DNA of 64,000 nucleotides. It comes from an uncultured Collinsella sp. GTDB lineage: Bacteria; Actinomycetota; Coriobacteriia; Coriobacteriales; Coriobacteriaceae. A program made the translations under genes and the position numbers. Positions 15,793 through 24,154 of the stretch are shown in pieces (position 1 is the stretch's first letter; every line of letters begins with the position of its first letter). The stretch lies in NCBI GenBank assembly GCA_934621295.1, contig CAKTVB010000004.1, positions 95,627 through 159,626 on the forward strand. Reading direction: 5' to 3'. The notes under the pieces were generated by a model. The model ran no database searches. It was not told the origin of the DNA and saw only the letters and a list, made by a program, of their open reading frames with translations.

Positions 15793-15892
15793 AATCTGTG
15801 GCTTACATGGTACTCCATGAGGTGGGTTTGCGCCGTCGCGTTGTACCATAAGGAAACCTTTATGCACAAGAAACCTCGCGAAGGACGCACCC

Positions 15893-16789
15893 ATGAAACT
15901 GCAACAGCTCATCTATGCCGTCAAGGTTGCCGAGTGCGGCAATATCACCGAGGCCTCGCGCCGTCTGTTCGTCTCGCAGCCGTCCATCACCGCCTCGATT
16001 CGCGATCTTGAGGCCGAGATGGGGGTCACTATTTTCGAGCGTTCCAACAAGGGCGTGGTGGTGACCGAGGAGGGCGAGACCTTTTTGGGATATGCACGCC
16101 AGGTGCTCGAGCAGGTCGATCTGCTCGAGGAGCGCTATCGTGGCGAGACGCGCCAGGTGCCGCACTTCTCTGTTTCGTGCCAGCATTATTCCTTTGCGGT
16201 CAACGCATTTGTCGATGTGATTCGGCAGTTTGACGCCGCGCGCTACGACTTTACCCTGCGCGAGGAGCAGACCCACGAAATCATCGAGGATGTTTCGCAC
16301 ATGAAAAGCGAGCTGGGCATCTTGTACCTGAGTTCGCGCAATCGCGAGGTGATCGAGAAGATGCTGCGCCAAAACGAGTTGGAGTTCGCACCGCTTTTCC
16401 GTGCCGAGCCGCATGTGTTTCTCTCGTCGTCGCACCCGTTGGCGGGTCGCGGTAGCGTCACCCTCGACGACTTGCAGGACTACCCCTATCTCTCCTATGA
16501 GCAGGGGGACTTCAATTCGTTTTACTTCTCCGAGGAGATTCTCTCCACCCTGGACCGTGCCAAGAACATTCGCGTGCGCGACCGCGCCACGCTGTTCAAC
16601 CTGGTAATCGGTTTGGACGGCTACACCGTTTGTTCGGGCGTTATCTCGGCCGAGCTGAATGGCGAGGGCATCGTCGCCGTGCCGCTCGATGTGGACGAGT
16701 ACATGGAGATAGGTGTTATCACGCGCAAGAACTCGCAGCTCACGCGCTATGGCGAGGCGTATGTCGAGGCGCTGCGGCGCCATATCTAG
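15893..16789 (+). CDS. LysR-family transcriptional regulator
   Basis: 298 residues. The N-terminal winged helix-turn-helix is classical (LIYAVKVAECGNITEASRRLFVSQPSITASIRDLEAEMGVTIFER), followed by a type-2 periplasmic-binding-like effector domain. It is divergent from the thi operon, but the TPP riboswitch already explains thi control, so its target is uncertain. The ligand is unknown. Confidence 0.9.
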   Translation: MKLQQLIYAVKVAECGNITEASRRLFVSQPSITASIRDLEAEMGVTIFERSNKGVVVTEEGETFLGYARQVLEQVDLLEERYRGETRQVPHFSVSCQHYSFAVNAFVDVIRQFDAARYDFTLREEQTHEIIEDVSHMKSELGILYLSSRNREVIEKMLRQNELEFAPLFRAEPHVFLSSSHPLAGRGSVTLDDLQDYPYLSYEQGDFNSFYFSEEILSTLDRAKNIRVRDRATLFNLVIGLDGYTVCSGVISAELNGEGIVAVPLDVDEYMEIGVITRKNSQLTRYGEAYVEALRRHI

Positions 16790-16815
16790 AAATAACACTG
16801 CCTGGGATAGAAAGC

Positions 16816-16847
16816 GCGGCCGCCGGAGGGGGAGCTCCGACGGCCGC
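16816..16847. terminator. Terminator hairpin
   Basis: A 12-bp stem (16816-16827 with 16836-16847, one mismatch) lies between the LysR gene and the convergent surface protein gene. The same hairpin occurs at 18719-18750 as part of a duplicated block. Confidence 0.65.
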
Positions 16848-16960
16848 TTCCACATGGAGAGGGATCGATACTTGCGCCTTTCGGGCGTGCGCCCCGCCGT
16901 GCGCTACGAGCGCTTGCGGCTGGTGGCGACGCCCGCGCCGATCGCGGCGGTGCCGGCGAT
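16816..16960. repeat. 145-bp direct repeat, copy 1 (3' end of surface gene 1)
   Basis: This block is identical to 18719-18863. It covers the terminator hairpin, the stop region and the last codons of each surface protein gene. The two copies are 1903 bp apart. Confidence 0.9.
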
Positions 16961-18451
16961 CACGGCTGCAATGATGCCTGCGGCAGCGCCGTCGCCTGTG
17001 ACGGCGAGAGCGTCGCTTGCGCGGGTAATCTTCGCAGAGGCGGGCTTTATCTCTGCACCGTCCTTCTTAAGAACGGCATTGTGCTTAGAGCCTTCGCTAC
17101 CGCTGCCCATGCCGCCGGGATCGTCATTGGGGGCGATGACGGCATGCTTGGCAATCTCGTCGCTGTTCACGTCGTCCAGGGGATCGCCCGGGGAGGCAAT
17201 GAGCTGGCCCTTGGTGACGGTCGGATTATCGGGCTTGCTTGCGATATGAACATCGCGCACGACTCCGCCGACGGGCGTTACGATGTCGCCGCTGGCGATA
17301 ACGATGGTGCCGGCCTGGCTTCCATCCGCGGTAACGGCCGCTGCAAAGATTGCGCCGTCGTCGCCCGCGGCGGTGACGTTCGAGTTAACGATGTTGATGA
17401 CCGCAGGCGAAAGGCCCTTATTGGTATGTGCAAGGATGCCGTAAACGTGGCCCGAGGTGCGTTCGGAATCGTCGGGACTGCTGCGAAGGATAATGTCTCC
17501 GCCGTCGATAGGGGGCAGATCGGCGGCGTAGCGGGCAATTGCCTCCACGTTCGAGCTCTCGATGAACACGCTGCCACCGGGGCCGTTTTCGTCAAAGTTG
17601 GTGGTGTGGATGCCGTAGGCGTAGACGCCCTCGCCAAGCAGGCTCACGTTCGATCCGTTGCGGATGCGGACGTCACCGCCGTATGCCATGAGTGCGGTTG
17701 CGTCGTGCATGTTGGCGCTCGCCTTGACGGTCGAGTTGTCGATTGAAACATTGCGGCCGGAGATGCCATGCTCGCCGCCATCGGCCGAGAGCTTGCTGTC
17801 CGTGACGCTGATATCGCCGGAGGTGATGACGCCGTCGCCGCTGGCCTTGATGCTAACTTCGCCGCCTCCCTTGATGGTGATGTCGTCTTTTGCGGTGATG
17901 CCGCAGCCGCCCTCGGCGTTAACGGTGCCGGTTCCGTCGATTGTCACGGTACCAGCGGAATCGATGGTGCCCTTGTAGGATGAATTTTCGGCATTAAGGG
18001 TGCTCGATTCATTGCCGGTGATAGTGAGCTCGGCTTTCTCGGCATAGCCGTCAGAGACCTTGATGGCCGACTCGGATCCGCCCGTGACGGTGTTTTCGCC
18101 CTCGTAGCTCACGTTGAGCTTGCCTGCGGCGTTGATGGGACCGCCGTTGTAGCCGTTGAGCTTCATGTCGTCGGCACCGTTCCAGGTCCAGGTGCCGGCG
18201 GCGTCCCCCGTGGGCCCCGCGGCCGCTTCGTGGCGGACGCCGCCAACATCGATCCACTCCGCCGCGAGCGAGACGCTCGGCATGAGCAGCGAGCTCACCG
18301 TGAGGGCGCAGGCCAGGCCGCAGACGATGCGGCGGGTCACGCGGCGCCAGCTCCCGCGCGCGAGCACGGCGCGGTGGCGCGGGCGGGGCTCGGCGAAGTG
18401 CGCTCCTGCGGGACGGTCGTTGCTTCTGGGCTCCGTGAACAGGCTAGTCAT
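16904..18451 (-). CDS. LAXTG-anchored surface protein, beta-helix-like (paralogue 1)
   Basis: 515 residues. An extended N-region (RPAGAHFAEPRPRHR...) leads into a signal peptide whose hydrophobic core is VCGLACALTVSSLLM, ending VSLAAE. The mature part begins EWIDVGG and is rich in Gly, Asn, Ser, Thr with repeated motifs such as IKGGGEVSIKASGDGVITSGDISV, the kind of short strands that build a right-handed parallel beta-helix. The C-terminus has LAVTGDG, a hydrophobic stretch and a basic RKRS tail, i.e. a cell-wall sorting signal of LAXTG type. The start at 18451 is chosen because GGGAG lies 5 bp upstream in both paralogues; an ATG four codons earlier is possible. It is probably displayed on the wall; the ligand is unknown. 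Confidence 0.75.
   Translation of the reverse strand: MTSLFTEPRSNDRPAGAHFAEPRPRHRAVLARGSWRRVTRRIVCGLACALTVSSLLMPSVSLAAEWIDVGGVRHEAAAGPTGDAAGTWTWNGADDMKLNGYNGGPINAAGKLNVSYEGENTVTGGSESAIKVSDGYAEKAELTITGNESSTLNAENSSYKGTIDSAGTVTIDGTGTVNAEGGCGITAKDDITIKGGGEVSIKASGDGVITSGDISVTDSKLSADGGEHGISGRNVSIDNSTVKASANMHDATALMAYGGDVRIRNGSNVSLLGEGVYAYGIHTTNFDENGPGGSVFIESSNVEAIARYAADLPPIDGGDIILRSSPDDSERTSGHVYGILAHTNKGLSPAVINIVNSNVTAAGDDGAIFAAAVTADGSQAGTIVIASGDIVTPVGGVVRDVHIASKPDNPTVTKGQLIASPGDPLDDVNSDEIAKHAVIAPNDDPGGMGSGSEGSKHNAVLKKDGAEIKPASAKITRASDALAVTGDGAAAGIIAAVIAGTAAIGAGVATSRKRS
18241..18418. repeat. About 178-bp near-identical repeat, copy 1 (5' end of surface gene 1)
   Basis: This block encodes the extended signal peptide and first mature residues and matches 20255-20432 with about four differences by eye. 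The central parts of the two genes are much more divergent. Confidence 0.85.
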
Positions 18452-18463
18452 GGCCTCTCCCAT

Positions 18464-18806
18464 CTCATGTGGACACTGCTGCCGCCTTAAGCGTATGTCC
18501 TGCGCCCGGGCGGCGGTAGTGCCGTTTGGGAGCCAAAATGGCTAAAAGGGGGAAGGGCACGGGAGGGTTTGCCGGTTCCGCGCCAAATGCAGCAGGAAAT
18601 CCCATTTAGAGCCGACGAGAGGGGACTTAAATGGGATTTTCTGCTTCATCTGTCTTCGCAGGTCGTCGAGACGGGGCACCGCCCCGCGCCGCGGGTTCAA
18701 TCGGCCTCGAGAAAAGACGCGGCCGCCGGAGGGGGAGCTCCGACGGCCGCTTCCACATGGAGAGGGATCGATACTTGCGCCTTTCGGGCGTGCGCCCCGC
18801 CGTGCG
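18464..18806. other. Intergenic region between the two surface genes
   Basis: It holds the upstream region of surface gene 1, the family A inverted repeat (18587-18649), and the duplicated terminator and stop-proximal block of surface gene 2 from 18719. No gene is supported. Confidence 0.7.
18587..18649. repeat. Intergenic inverted repeat, family A, copy 2
   Basis: Arms 18587-18608 and 18628-18649 pair over 22 bp with two mismatches and contain the same AAATCCCATTTA core as the copies near 1-57 and 24028-24090. The loop differs completely. Confidence 0.88.
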
Positions 18807-18863
18807 CTACGAGCGCTTGCGGCTGGTGGCGACGCCCGCGCCGATCGCGGCGGTGCCGGCGAT
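18719..18863. repeat. 145-bp direct repeat, copy 2 (3' end of surface gene 2)
   Basis: Identical to 16816-16960. Includes a terminator hairpin at 18719-18750 and the C-terminal codons of the upstream surface gene. Confidence 0.9.
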
Positions 18864-20462
18864 GGCGGCTGCGATGATGGCTGCGGCGGAGCTGTCGCCC
18901 GTAGCGGCGAGCTTGCTGCCGGTCTCAACGCCCTTGGCGGCAGCGGCGACGGTCTTCGCTTTGGGCTTTGCTTCGGGCTTGGGTGCCTCGACTGGAACGA
19001 TAACGGCGCGCTTGGCGATTGCGTCGCTGGTCATGTCCTCGATAACGCCCTCTGCGGTGCCGATGGTCTGCCCGGCAAGGTGCGTCGTCCCGTCGTTGGC
19101 CTCGTCGATATAGTGAATATCGCAGACGCGGCCGCCGCCCGGGGTCTCGATGATGCTATCGATGAGGTCGATCGTGCCCATGACGCTGCCGTCTTCGCTG
19201 GCGACGAGCGCCAGGATCGCTGCAGTCTCACCCTCGGCGATCACACGGCTGCGCGTGATTGTGATGGTTGCGGGCTTGATTGCGTTTTCGGTCATGACGT
19301 GAATGCCAAACGTAGGCCCAACCACGTATACCTCGGGGATGTCGTTGTCGCCATAAGCGATGGGCGGCAGCGGCAGCTGTCCTTCGGTCTTGAGATAACG
19401 AGCGATTGCCTCGACGGTCGAATCGCTAATAAAGATGCGGCCGCCGGCTCCACCCTCGTCGTAGTTGATCGAGCTGATGCCGGCTCCCTCGAAGCCCTCG
19501 GCAAGTGCGTATACGAGGGAACCATTCTTGATGACGATATCGCCTTCATCAGTGTAGATCGCTATCGAAGTATCACGCGTGGAGTTGCCTAGGGCGTGGG
19601 CGCGCACCGTCGCGTTGTCGATGGTGAGGCCCTTCCAGGCCCAGATGCCCTGCTCAGTGCCTTTTGCTGTAACGGTGCTGTTGGAGATTTCGAGCGTGCC
19701 TTTGGCGCGGATGCCGTCGTCTGTCCCCGACTTTGCTTCAACGACGCCGCCACCGGTGATGGCTATGTTTCCATTGGCGTGCATGCCACGGGAGTTCTCG
19801 CCCTTGGCGCTGACGTTTCCGCTTGTGTTAATGGCGACATCGCCATCGACATTAATGCCGCCGTATGCTCCGGAAGCCTCGACCGCACCCGTGCCCTCGA
19901 CGTTCAGGTTGCCATCAGCATAGATGCCATCGCCGTTGGCGCTGTCGACGCTGATGCTGCCGGATCCGCTGATATTCAGATCGCCTTCGGAGGTGAGGCC
20001 GTCGCCGTCGGACTCCACCGTGAGGGTGCCCGTGCCGGAGATGTTGAGCTCCGCGCTCTCGTTAGTGCCGTCGATGGCGGTGATGCCCTCGCCCATGCTC
20101 GCGATGTTGTTATCGCCTTCGTAGCTTACATTGAGCTTGCCGCCGGCTATGATGCCGCCGCCATTGTAGCCGTTGAGCTGCAGGTCGTCGGCTCCGTCCC
20201 ACGACCAGGTGCTGCCGTCGCCGGCGGCTCCGTCTGCGGCGTTGTGCGTGCTTCCGCCAACATCGATCCACTCCGCCGCGAGCGAGACGCTCGGCATGAG
20301 CAGCGAGCTCACCGTAAGGGCGCAGGCCAGGCCGCAGACGATGCGGCGGGTCACGCGGCGCCAGCTCCCGCGCGCGAGCACGGCGCGGTGGCGCGGGCCG
20401 GGCTCGGCGAAGTGCGCTCCTGCAGGACGGTCATGCTTGGTGGGGGTCGTGAACGTGGTCAT
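18807..20462 (-). CDS. LAXTG-anchored surface protein, beta-helix-like (paralogue 2)
   Basis: 551 residues. It has the same signal peptide and EWIDVGG start as its neighbour, then a longer run of repeat-like strands (e.g. SAELNISGTGTLTVESDGDGL followed by TSEGDLNISGSGSISVDSANG). A linker rich in Pro, Lys and Ala (VEAPKPEAKPKAKTVAAAAK) leads to the sorting signal LAATGDS, a hydrophobic segment and the RKRS tail. Both proteins share the sequence WxWxGADDxxLNGYNGG and NVSYEG. Start 20462 has GGGAG 5 bp upstream. The pair arose by tandem duplication, with ends kept almost identical and centres diverged. It is probably a wall-displayed adhesin-like or carbohydrate-interacting protein; no catalytic motif is seen. 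Confidence 0.75.
   Translation of the reverse strand: MTTFTTPTKHDRPAGAHFAEPGPRHRAVLARGSWRRVTRRIVCGLACALTVSSLLMPSVSLAAEWIDVGGSTHNAADGAAGDGSTWSWDGADDLQLNGYNGGGIIAGGKLNVSYEGDNNIASMGEGITAIDGTNESAELNISGTGTLTVESDGDGLTSEGDLNISGSGSISVDSANGDGIYADGNLNVEGTGAVEASGAYGGINVDGDVAINTSGNVSAKGENSRGMHANGNIAITGGGVVEAKSGTDDGIRAKGTLEISNSTVTAKGTEQGIWAWKGLTIDNATVRAHALGNSTRDTSIAIYTDEGDIVIKNGSLVYALAEGFEGAGISSINYDEGGAGGRIFISDSTVEAIARYLKTEGQLPLPPIAYGDNDIPEVYVVGPTFGIHVMTENAIKPATITITRSRVIAEGETAAILALVASEDGSVMGTIDLIDSIIETPGGGRVCDIHYIDEANDGTTHLAGQTIGTAEGVIEDMTSDAIAKRAVIVPVEAPKPEAKPKAKTVAAAAKGVETGSKLAATGDSSAAAIIAAAIAGTAAIGAGVATSRKRS
20255..20432. repeat. About 178-bp near-identical repeat, copy 2 (5' end of surface gene 2)
   Basis: Matches 18241-18418 except for about four bases. 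Encodes the signal peptide region. Confidence 0.85.
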
Positions 20463-20609
20463 AGCTGCTCCCATCTCTCATATGGCGTGCACTGCTGTTT
20501 TGAGCGTACGTGCCGGAGGGCGCGGCCGATAGTGCCATTTGGGAACGAATATGGCCAATTTTGAGCAAGCTTTGGGAGAGGTCCGGGTCCTGTGGGCGAC
20601 CTGCGACCC

Positions 20610-21302
20610 TTATTCTTTGAGCATCCAGGCAATGCTCCTCGCGCTTCGCAGGGCCGGCTCGCTAAAGTGGTTGCCGGGATTGTGCTCGAAGAGCGTTTTG
20701 GCGCCGCGGTCTTGCAGAATCTGCTCGCAGCGTTTGGTGTCGGCGAGTACCTCGCGCATCATGCGATTGGGGGTCTTGTGCTCCTTTTTACCCAGCGAGA
20801 GGTAGGCGACATCAAGGGCGTTTCGAGGCAGGTTCTCGTCGAGATACTCGGCAAAGCCGGGAAACCATAGCGAACCCGAGACGCTTGCCGCTCGGTTAAA
20901 GAGGTCGGTTTGACAGCAGGCCCACAGGGCAAAGAGTCCGGCAAGTGAGTAGCCGGCAATGGCGCGAAGGCGTGGGGGAGTGGCAAAACGCGCTTCGACC
21001 GAAGGAATGATTCCGTGCGTAAGCTCGTCTAAGAAGTCTTCGGCTCTTCCGGCAAATGGCTCGCTCGTCGCCGTGATGGCATCACAGGGCCAAGGAGAGA
21101 GCTCGCGGTTCCAATCGAGCCCGCCGATGGTGACCAGCGCGAAGAGCGGGCACTTGAGCTCGTGGCATGCGGCCCAGATGTCGGCCCCGTTGCCTTCAAA
21201 GACGGGAAGGTAAACGATCGGCAACGCGGCGGCAGTGGTCTCGGCTCGCCAGAGGTTGACGGACTTGTTCCCGATGTTGAATGCCCCAATGGTTTCGCTC
21301 AT
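20610..21302 (-). CDS. Alpha/beta hydrolase, enterochelin-esterase-like
   Basis: 230 residues. The nucleophile elbow is GYSLAGLFAL (GxSxG with Ser about residue 122), with a downstream ASVSGSLWFPGF segment and a C-terminal HNPGNHFSE that can supply the catalytic His. This layout is that of the esterase D/Fes/IroE family. There is no signal peptide, so a cytoplasmic hydrolase is likely. The start at 21302 follows GGAGGAG; a longer open frame to 21470 overlaps the regulator gene and is rejected. Substrate unknown. Confidence 0.78.
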   Translation of the reverse strand: MSETIGAFNIGNKSVNLWRAETTAAALPIVYLPVFEGNGADIWAACHELKCPLFALVTIGGLDWNRELSPWPCDAITATSEPFAGRAEDFLDELTHGIIPSVEARFATPPRLRAIAGYSLAGLFALWACCQTDLFNRAASVSGSLWFPGFAEYLDENLPRNALDVAYLSLGKKEHKTPNRMMREVLADTKRCEQILQDRGAKTLFEHNPGNHFSEPALRSARSIAWMLKE

Positions 21303-21385
21303 CGTCCATCTCCTCCCATTGCTTGTTACGAACGATATTGTCGCACGTTGCATGTATGAGATGACAGCGCGAGAAGAGGTGCGGG

Positions 21386-21775
21386 CTAATTTGCGCCACT
21401 GCCGAAATCGCACAGCTGGCACTGGCGCGGCGCATCTGCCGTGACTTCGCGGTGGAACATACCGACCCAATGGCAGATGCTTTGCAGTATAGGGACGACC
21501 GAGGAACCCTTGTCGGTGAGGGAGTATTCAACTCGCGGTGGAATCTCGTTATAGCTGTGACGGGCAACAAGGTCGTCGGCGATTAGCTCTTTGAGCGAGC
21601 TTGAGAGGACGGTGTCGGATATGTCGGTCATCTCGCTGCGCAACTCGCCGTAGCGCAGCGTCTGCTTTGCTGCAAGAACGCAGATGATGCGAGATTTCCA
21701 ACGGCCGCCAAAAACATCGAGCCCATATTCGAGGGGGCAACGAATATCCTTTTTGAGTTTGCGCTGATGCGGCAT
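21386..21775 (-). CDS. HxlR-family winged-helix regulator
   Basis: 129 residues with the HxlR pattern: CPLEYGLDVFGGRWKSRIICVL, LRYGELRSEMTDISDTVLSSSLKELIADDLV, and PPRVEYSLTDKGSSVVPIL. Some HxlR members sense aldehydes or quinones through Cys residues, and Cys is present in the first motif here. The esterase gene starts 84 bp downstream on the same strand and may be co-transcribed or regulated by it. Confidence 0.88.
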   Translation of the reverse strand: MPHQRKLKKDIRCPLEYGLDVFGGRWKSRIICVLAAKQTLRYGELRSEMTDISDTVLSSSLKELIADDLVARHSYNEIPPRVEYSLTDKGSSVVPILQSICHWVGMFHREVTADAPRQCQLCDFGSGAN

Positions 21776-21932
21776 GACTCCTCCTTGCTATCGTCGCCCA
21801 TACGATACGAAGCGATGCTGCGGTTCGCAAGTAACTAAGGGCAAGATGAGTACCTATCTTTTGCTCTGCATCTTGTGGGCGGATCTGAACTTCGTTTTTT
21901 CGGGAAAATGGGCAAGAAGTGCGGGTCATTAA

Positions 21933-21968
21933 AAAGCGCGGAGCCGCTGAGATGCGGCTCCGCGCTTT
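21933..21968 (-). terminator. Terminator of the purine permease gene
   Basis: A perfect 15-bp stem (21933-21947 with 21954-21968). AAAAA on the left gives a T-run on the minus strand, directly after the permease stop. Confidence 0.85.
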
Positions 21969-21993
21969 GCTGCGCTCGATGTTATGTGCGCGC

Positions 21994-23307
21994 TTACGCT
22001 ACGAAGAAGTAGACGAGGAACGCGAGGGCCGCGATCCACATGAGCGGCTTGATCTCGCGGACCTTGCCGGTGAAGACCGCGACGACGACATAGGCGATGA
22101 AGCCCAGACCGATGCCGGCAGAGATGGAGTAGGTGAAGGACACGCCGGCGGCGATCATGAACGCCGGGAAGCCCTGGGATACGTCGGACCAGTCGATCTC
22201 GGTGACCTCGCTCATCATGAGGTAACCAACATAGACCAGAGCGCCGCAAGTGGCAGCGCTGGATACCACAGAGACGATCGGCGAGAAGAACGCGGCGAGG
22301 ATAAACAGCACGCCGGTGGTGACGGAGGTGAGACCGGAACGGCCACCGTCAGCGGCGCCCGAGGTGGACTCAACAAAGGTGGTGATGGAGGAAACGCCCA
22401 TGAAGCCACCGGCAGCAGCGGCTGCGGAGTCGACGATCAGGATGGGGCGGATGTCCTCGACGTTGCCGTCCTCGGTGAGGAACTCGCCCTGCTTGGCCAC
22501 AGCCATAGCGGTGCCCATGGTGTCAAAAAAGTCGCTCATGAGCAGGGAGAACGCGACGACGAGAAGCATCGGGTCGGTGAGCACCTTCACGATGGCAAGG
22601 CTGCCGTCGGCGGTGGCGGCAAACGGTGCGCCGAAGGTCGAAAGGTCGAGCGGGGCCACGATGCCCGTCGGTGCCTGGGTGACGCCGAGCGGGATGCCGG
22701 CGAGCACGGCGACGATGATGCCGATGAGCAACGAGCCAGGGACGTTGCGGGAAGCGAGCGCCACGGTCACGATGATCGAGATGATACCGACGATGAAGGC
22801 GGGGGAGGTGACGTCGCCCAGGCCCACGAGGGTACCGTTACCGGCGACGATGATGCCGGCGTCGGCAAGACCGATCAGGGCGATGAAGAGGCCCAGGCCA
22901 ACAGAGATGGCGTGGCGCAGGGTTACCGGGATGGCGTCCATGATTGCCTCGCGCAGGCCGCACAGAACGAGCAGCAAGATGACGATGCCCTCGAGGAAGA
23001 TGACGCCCATGGCGACGTGCCAGTCACCGCCGCACATGGTGGTGGTGATGCCGGCGACCATGGCGTTGATACCCAGGCCGGAGGCGCAGGCGAGCGGACG
23101 GTTGGCGAAGATGCCCATGCAGATGGTCATGATGCCGGCGCCCAGGCAGGTTGCGCAGGCGAGCGCGCCGCCGTCGATGCCGGCGCCGGAGAGCACGGCC
23201 GGATTGACGGCGATAATGTAGGCCATTGCGAGGAACGTGGTCAGTCCCGCGCGGACCTCGGTGCCGAAGGACGAGCCTCGCTCACCGTACTTAAAGAACG
23301 ATTCCAT
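21994..23307 (-). CDS. NCS2-family nucleobase permease (hypoxanthine/guanine type)
   Basis: 437 residues and strongly hydrophobic with about 12-14 membrane segments. The N-terminus (VRAGLTTFLAMAYIIAVNPAVLS) and the VGVSS/GGFMGVSSITTFVESTSG segment match the AzgA/PbuG branch of the NCS2 family, which imports hypoxanthine, guanine or adenine with protons. It is a single gene followed by its own terminator. No purine riboswitch core was found in the roughly 230 bp upstream. Confidence 0.88.
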   Translation of the reverse strand: MESFFKYGERGSSFGTEVRAGLTTFLAMAYIIAVNPAVLSGAGIDGGALACATCLGAGIMTICMGIFANRPLACASGLGINAMVAGITTTMCGGDWHVAMGVIFLEGIVILLLVLCGLREAIMDAIPVTLRHAISVGLGLFIALIGLADAGIIVAGNGTLVGLGDVTSPAFIVGIISIIVTVALASRNVPGSLLIGIIVAVLAGIPLGVTQAPTGIVAPLDLSTFGAPFAATADGSLAIVKVLTDPMLLVVAFSLLMSDFFDTMGTAMAVAKQGEFLTEDGNVEDIRPILIVDSAAAAAGGFMGVSSITTFVESTSGAADGGRSGLTSVTTGVLFILAAFFSPIVSVVSSAATCGALVYVGYLMMSEVTEIDWSDVSQGFPAFMIAAGVSFTYSISAGIGLGFIAYVVVAVFTGKVREIKPLMWIAALAFLVYFFVA

Positions 23308-23537
23308 GAATCCCCTTTTCGCTGTTGCGGATGCTCCGCAGAATTACAACGCCCTACACTCTAGCGTATGCTGAGCCGATAAATCCACAGCATGTGGGCA
23401 ATATTTCCAACGGATTGCCCTTTTGAGTCAAGATGGGGCAAGATGGCGGTTTCGCAACGGCTTATATCCGCCGCGGGCGAGCACCGTCCGCTCTGTTACT
23501 CTAGATGCGGTTTTGTCGATAGATGAGGAGTATGAAC

Positions 23538-23957
23538 ATGATCAAGGAACTGGTGACCGACGAGGCATTGCTGAGCACCCCCTGCGAGCCTGCAACTGCC
23601 GAGGACATCGCTGTCGCTACCGACCTTACGGACACGCTTGCGAGCCTGGAAAACGCTGGCTGCCTTGCCGCGAACCAGATCGGTGTCACCCGCGCGCTCT
23701 TCGCTTTCGAGGACGAGTCGGGCACCGTGCGCGTGATGGCCAACCCCAAGGTGCTCTTTGGCCTGGGTGCCGATAAGCTCGAGGAGTCCTGCCTTACGCA
23801 CGAGGGCATCTCCAGGGTGACGCGCTACATCAAGATCAAGCTGTCCTACGACGAGTTCGTCGATGGCGAGCTTCGCCATCGCAAGGGCGAGTTCGTGGGC
23901 TGGGAAGCTCAGATGATCCAGCATATGACCGATCATTGCGCCGGTAAGCTCGTCTAG
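23538..23957 (+). CDS. Peptide deformylase-like protein without the catalytic Glu
   Basis: 139 residues of the peptide deformylase fold. Motif 1 is GCLAANQIGV, motif 2 EESCLTHEG (metal-binding Cys), and motif 3 reads QHMTDHCAG where deformylases have QHExDH. The two His and the Cys that bind the metal are kept, but the catalytic Glu is replaced by Met (codon ATG at 23926-23928). The protein may still bind metal and peptide but is unlikely to deformylate normally. The ATG at 23538 has GAGGAG seven bases upstream; earlier ATGs at 23523 and 23532 are less well placed. Confidence 0.82.
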   Translation: MIKELVTDEALLSTPCEPATAEDIAVATDLTDTLASLENAGCLAANQIGVTRALFAFEDESGTVRVMANPKVLFGLGADKLEESCLTHEGISRVTRYIKIKLSYDEFVDGELRHRKGEFVGWEAQMIQHMTDHCAGKLV

Positions 23958-23978
23958 CTGCTGCTTGCATAACGTGGG

Positions 23979-24024
23979 ACGCCGCATGTGTTCCGGCTGG
24001 TGCCGGGCGCATGCGGCGTTTTTC
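23979..24024 (+). terminator. Terminator after the deformylase-like gene
   Basis: Stem ACGCCGCATG (23979-23988) pairs with CATGCGGCGT (24010-24019), followed by a T-run. Confidence 0.8.
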
Positions 24025-24027
24025 TCA

Positions 24028-24090
24028 ATGAAGCAAAAAATCCCATTTAGCCCGGGTATTTTACGGTCTAAATGGGATTTTCTGCTTCAT
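24028..24090. repeat. Intergenic inverted repeat, family A, copy 3
   Basis: Arms 24028-24050 and 24068-24090 pair over 23 bp with one mismatch and a 17-nt loop. It lies between convergent genes, directly after the terminator of the deformylase-like gene. It is the same family as the copies near 1-57 and 18587-18649. Confidence 0.9.
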
Positions 24091-24154
24091 TTGCGTGGTA
24101 GCAGGCTGTGGGGCTGCCTCGGGCGACGCCGGTGCAGCCGTCCGCGCAGGTAAC

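Noticed and set aside
21919..23364. Plus-strand frame of 481 codons opposite the purine permease
   Set aside because: Highly charged Asp/Gly/His-rich shadow, typical of the complement of a membrane protein gene.
23308..23537. Purine riboswitch upstream of the NCS2 permease
   Set aside because: The conserved purine aptamer core sequences were looked for on the minus strand and not found.
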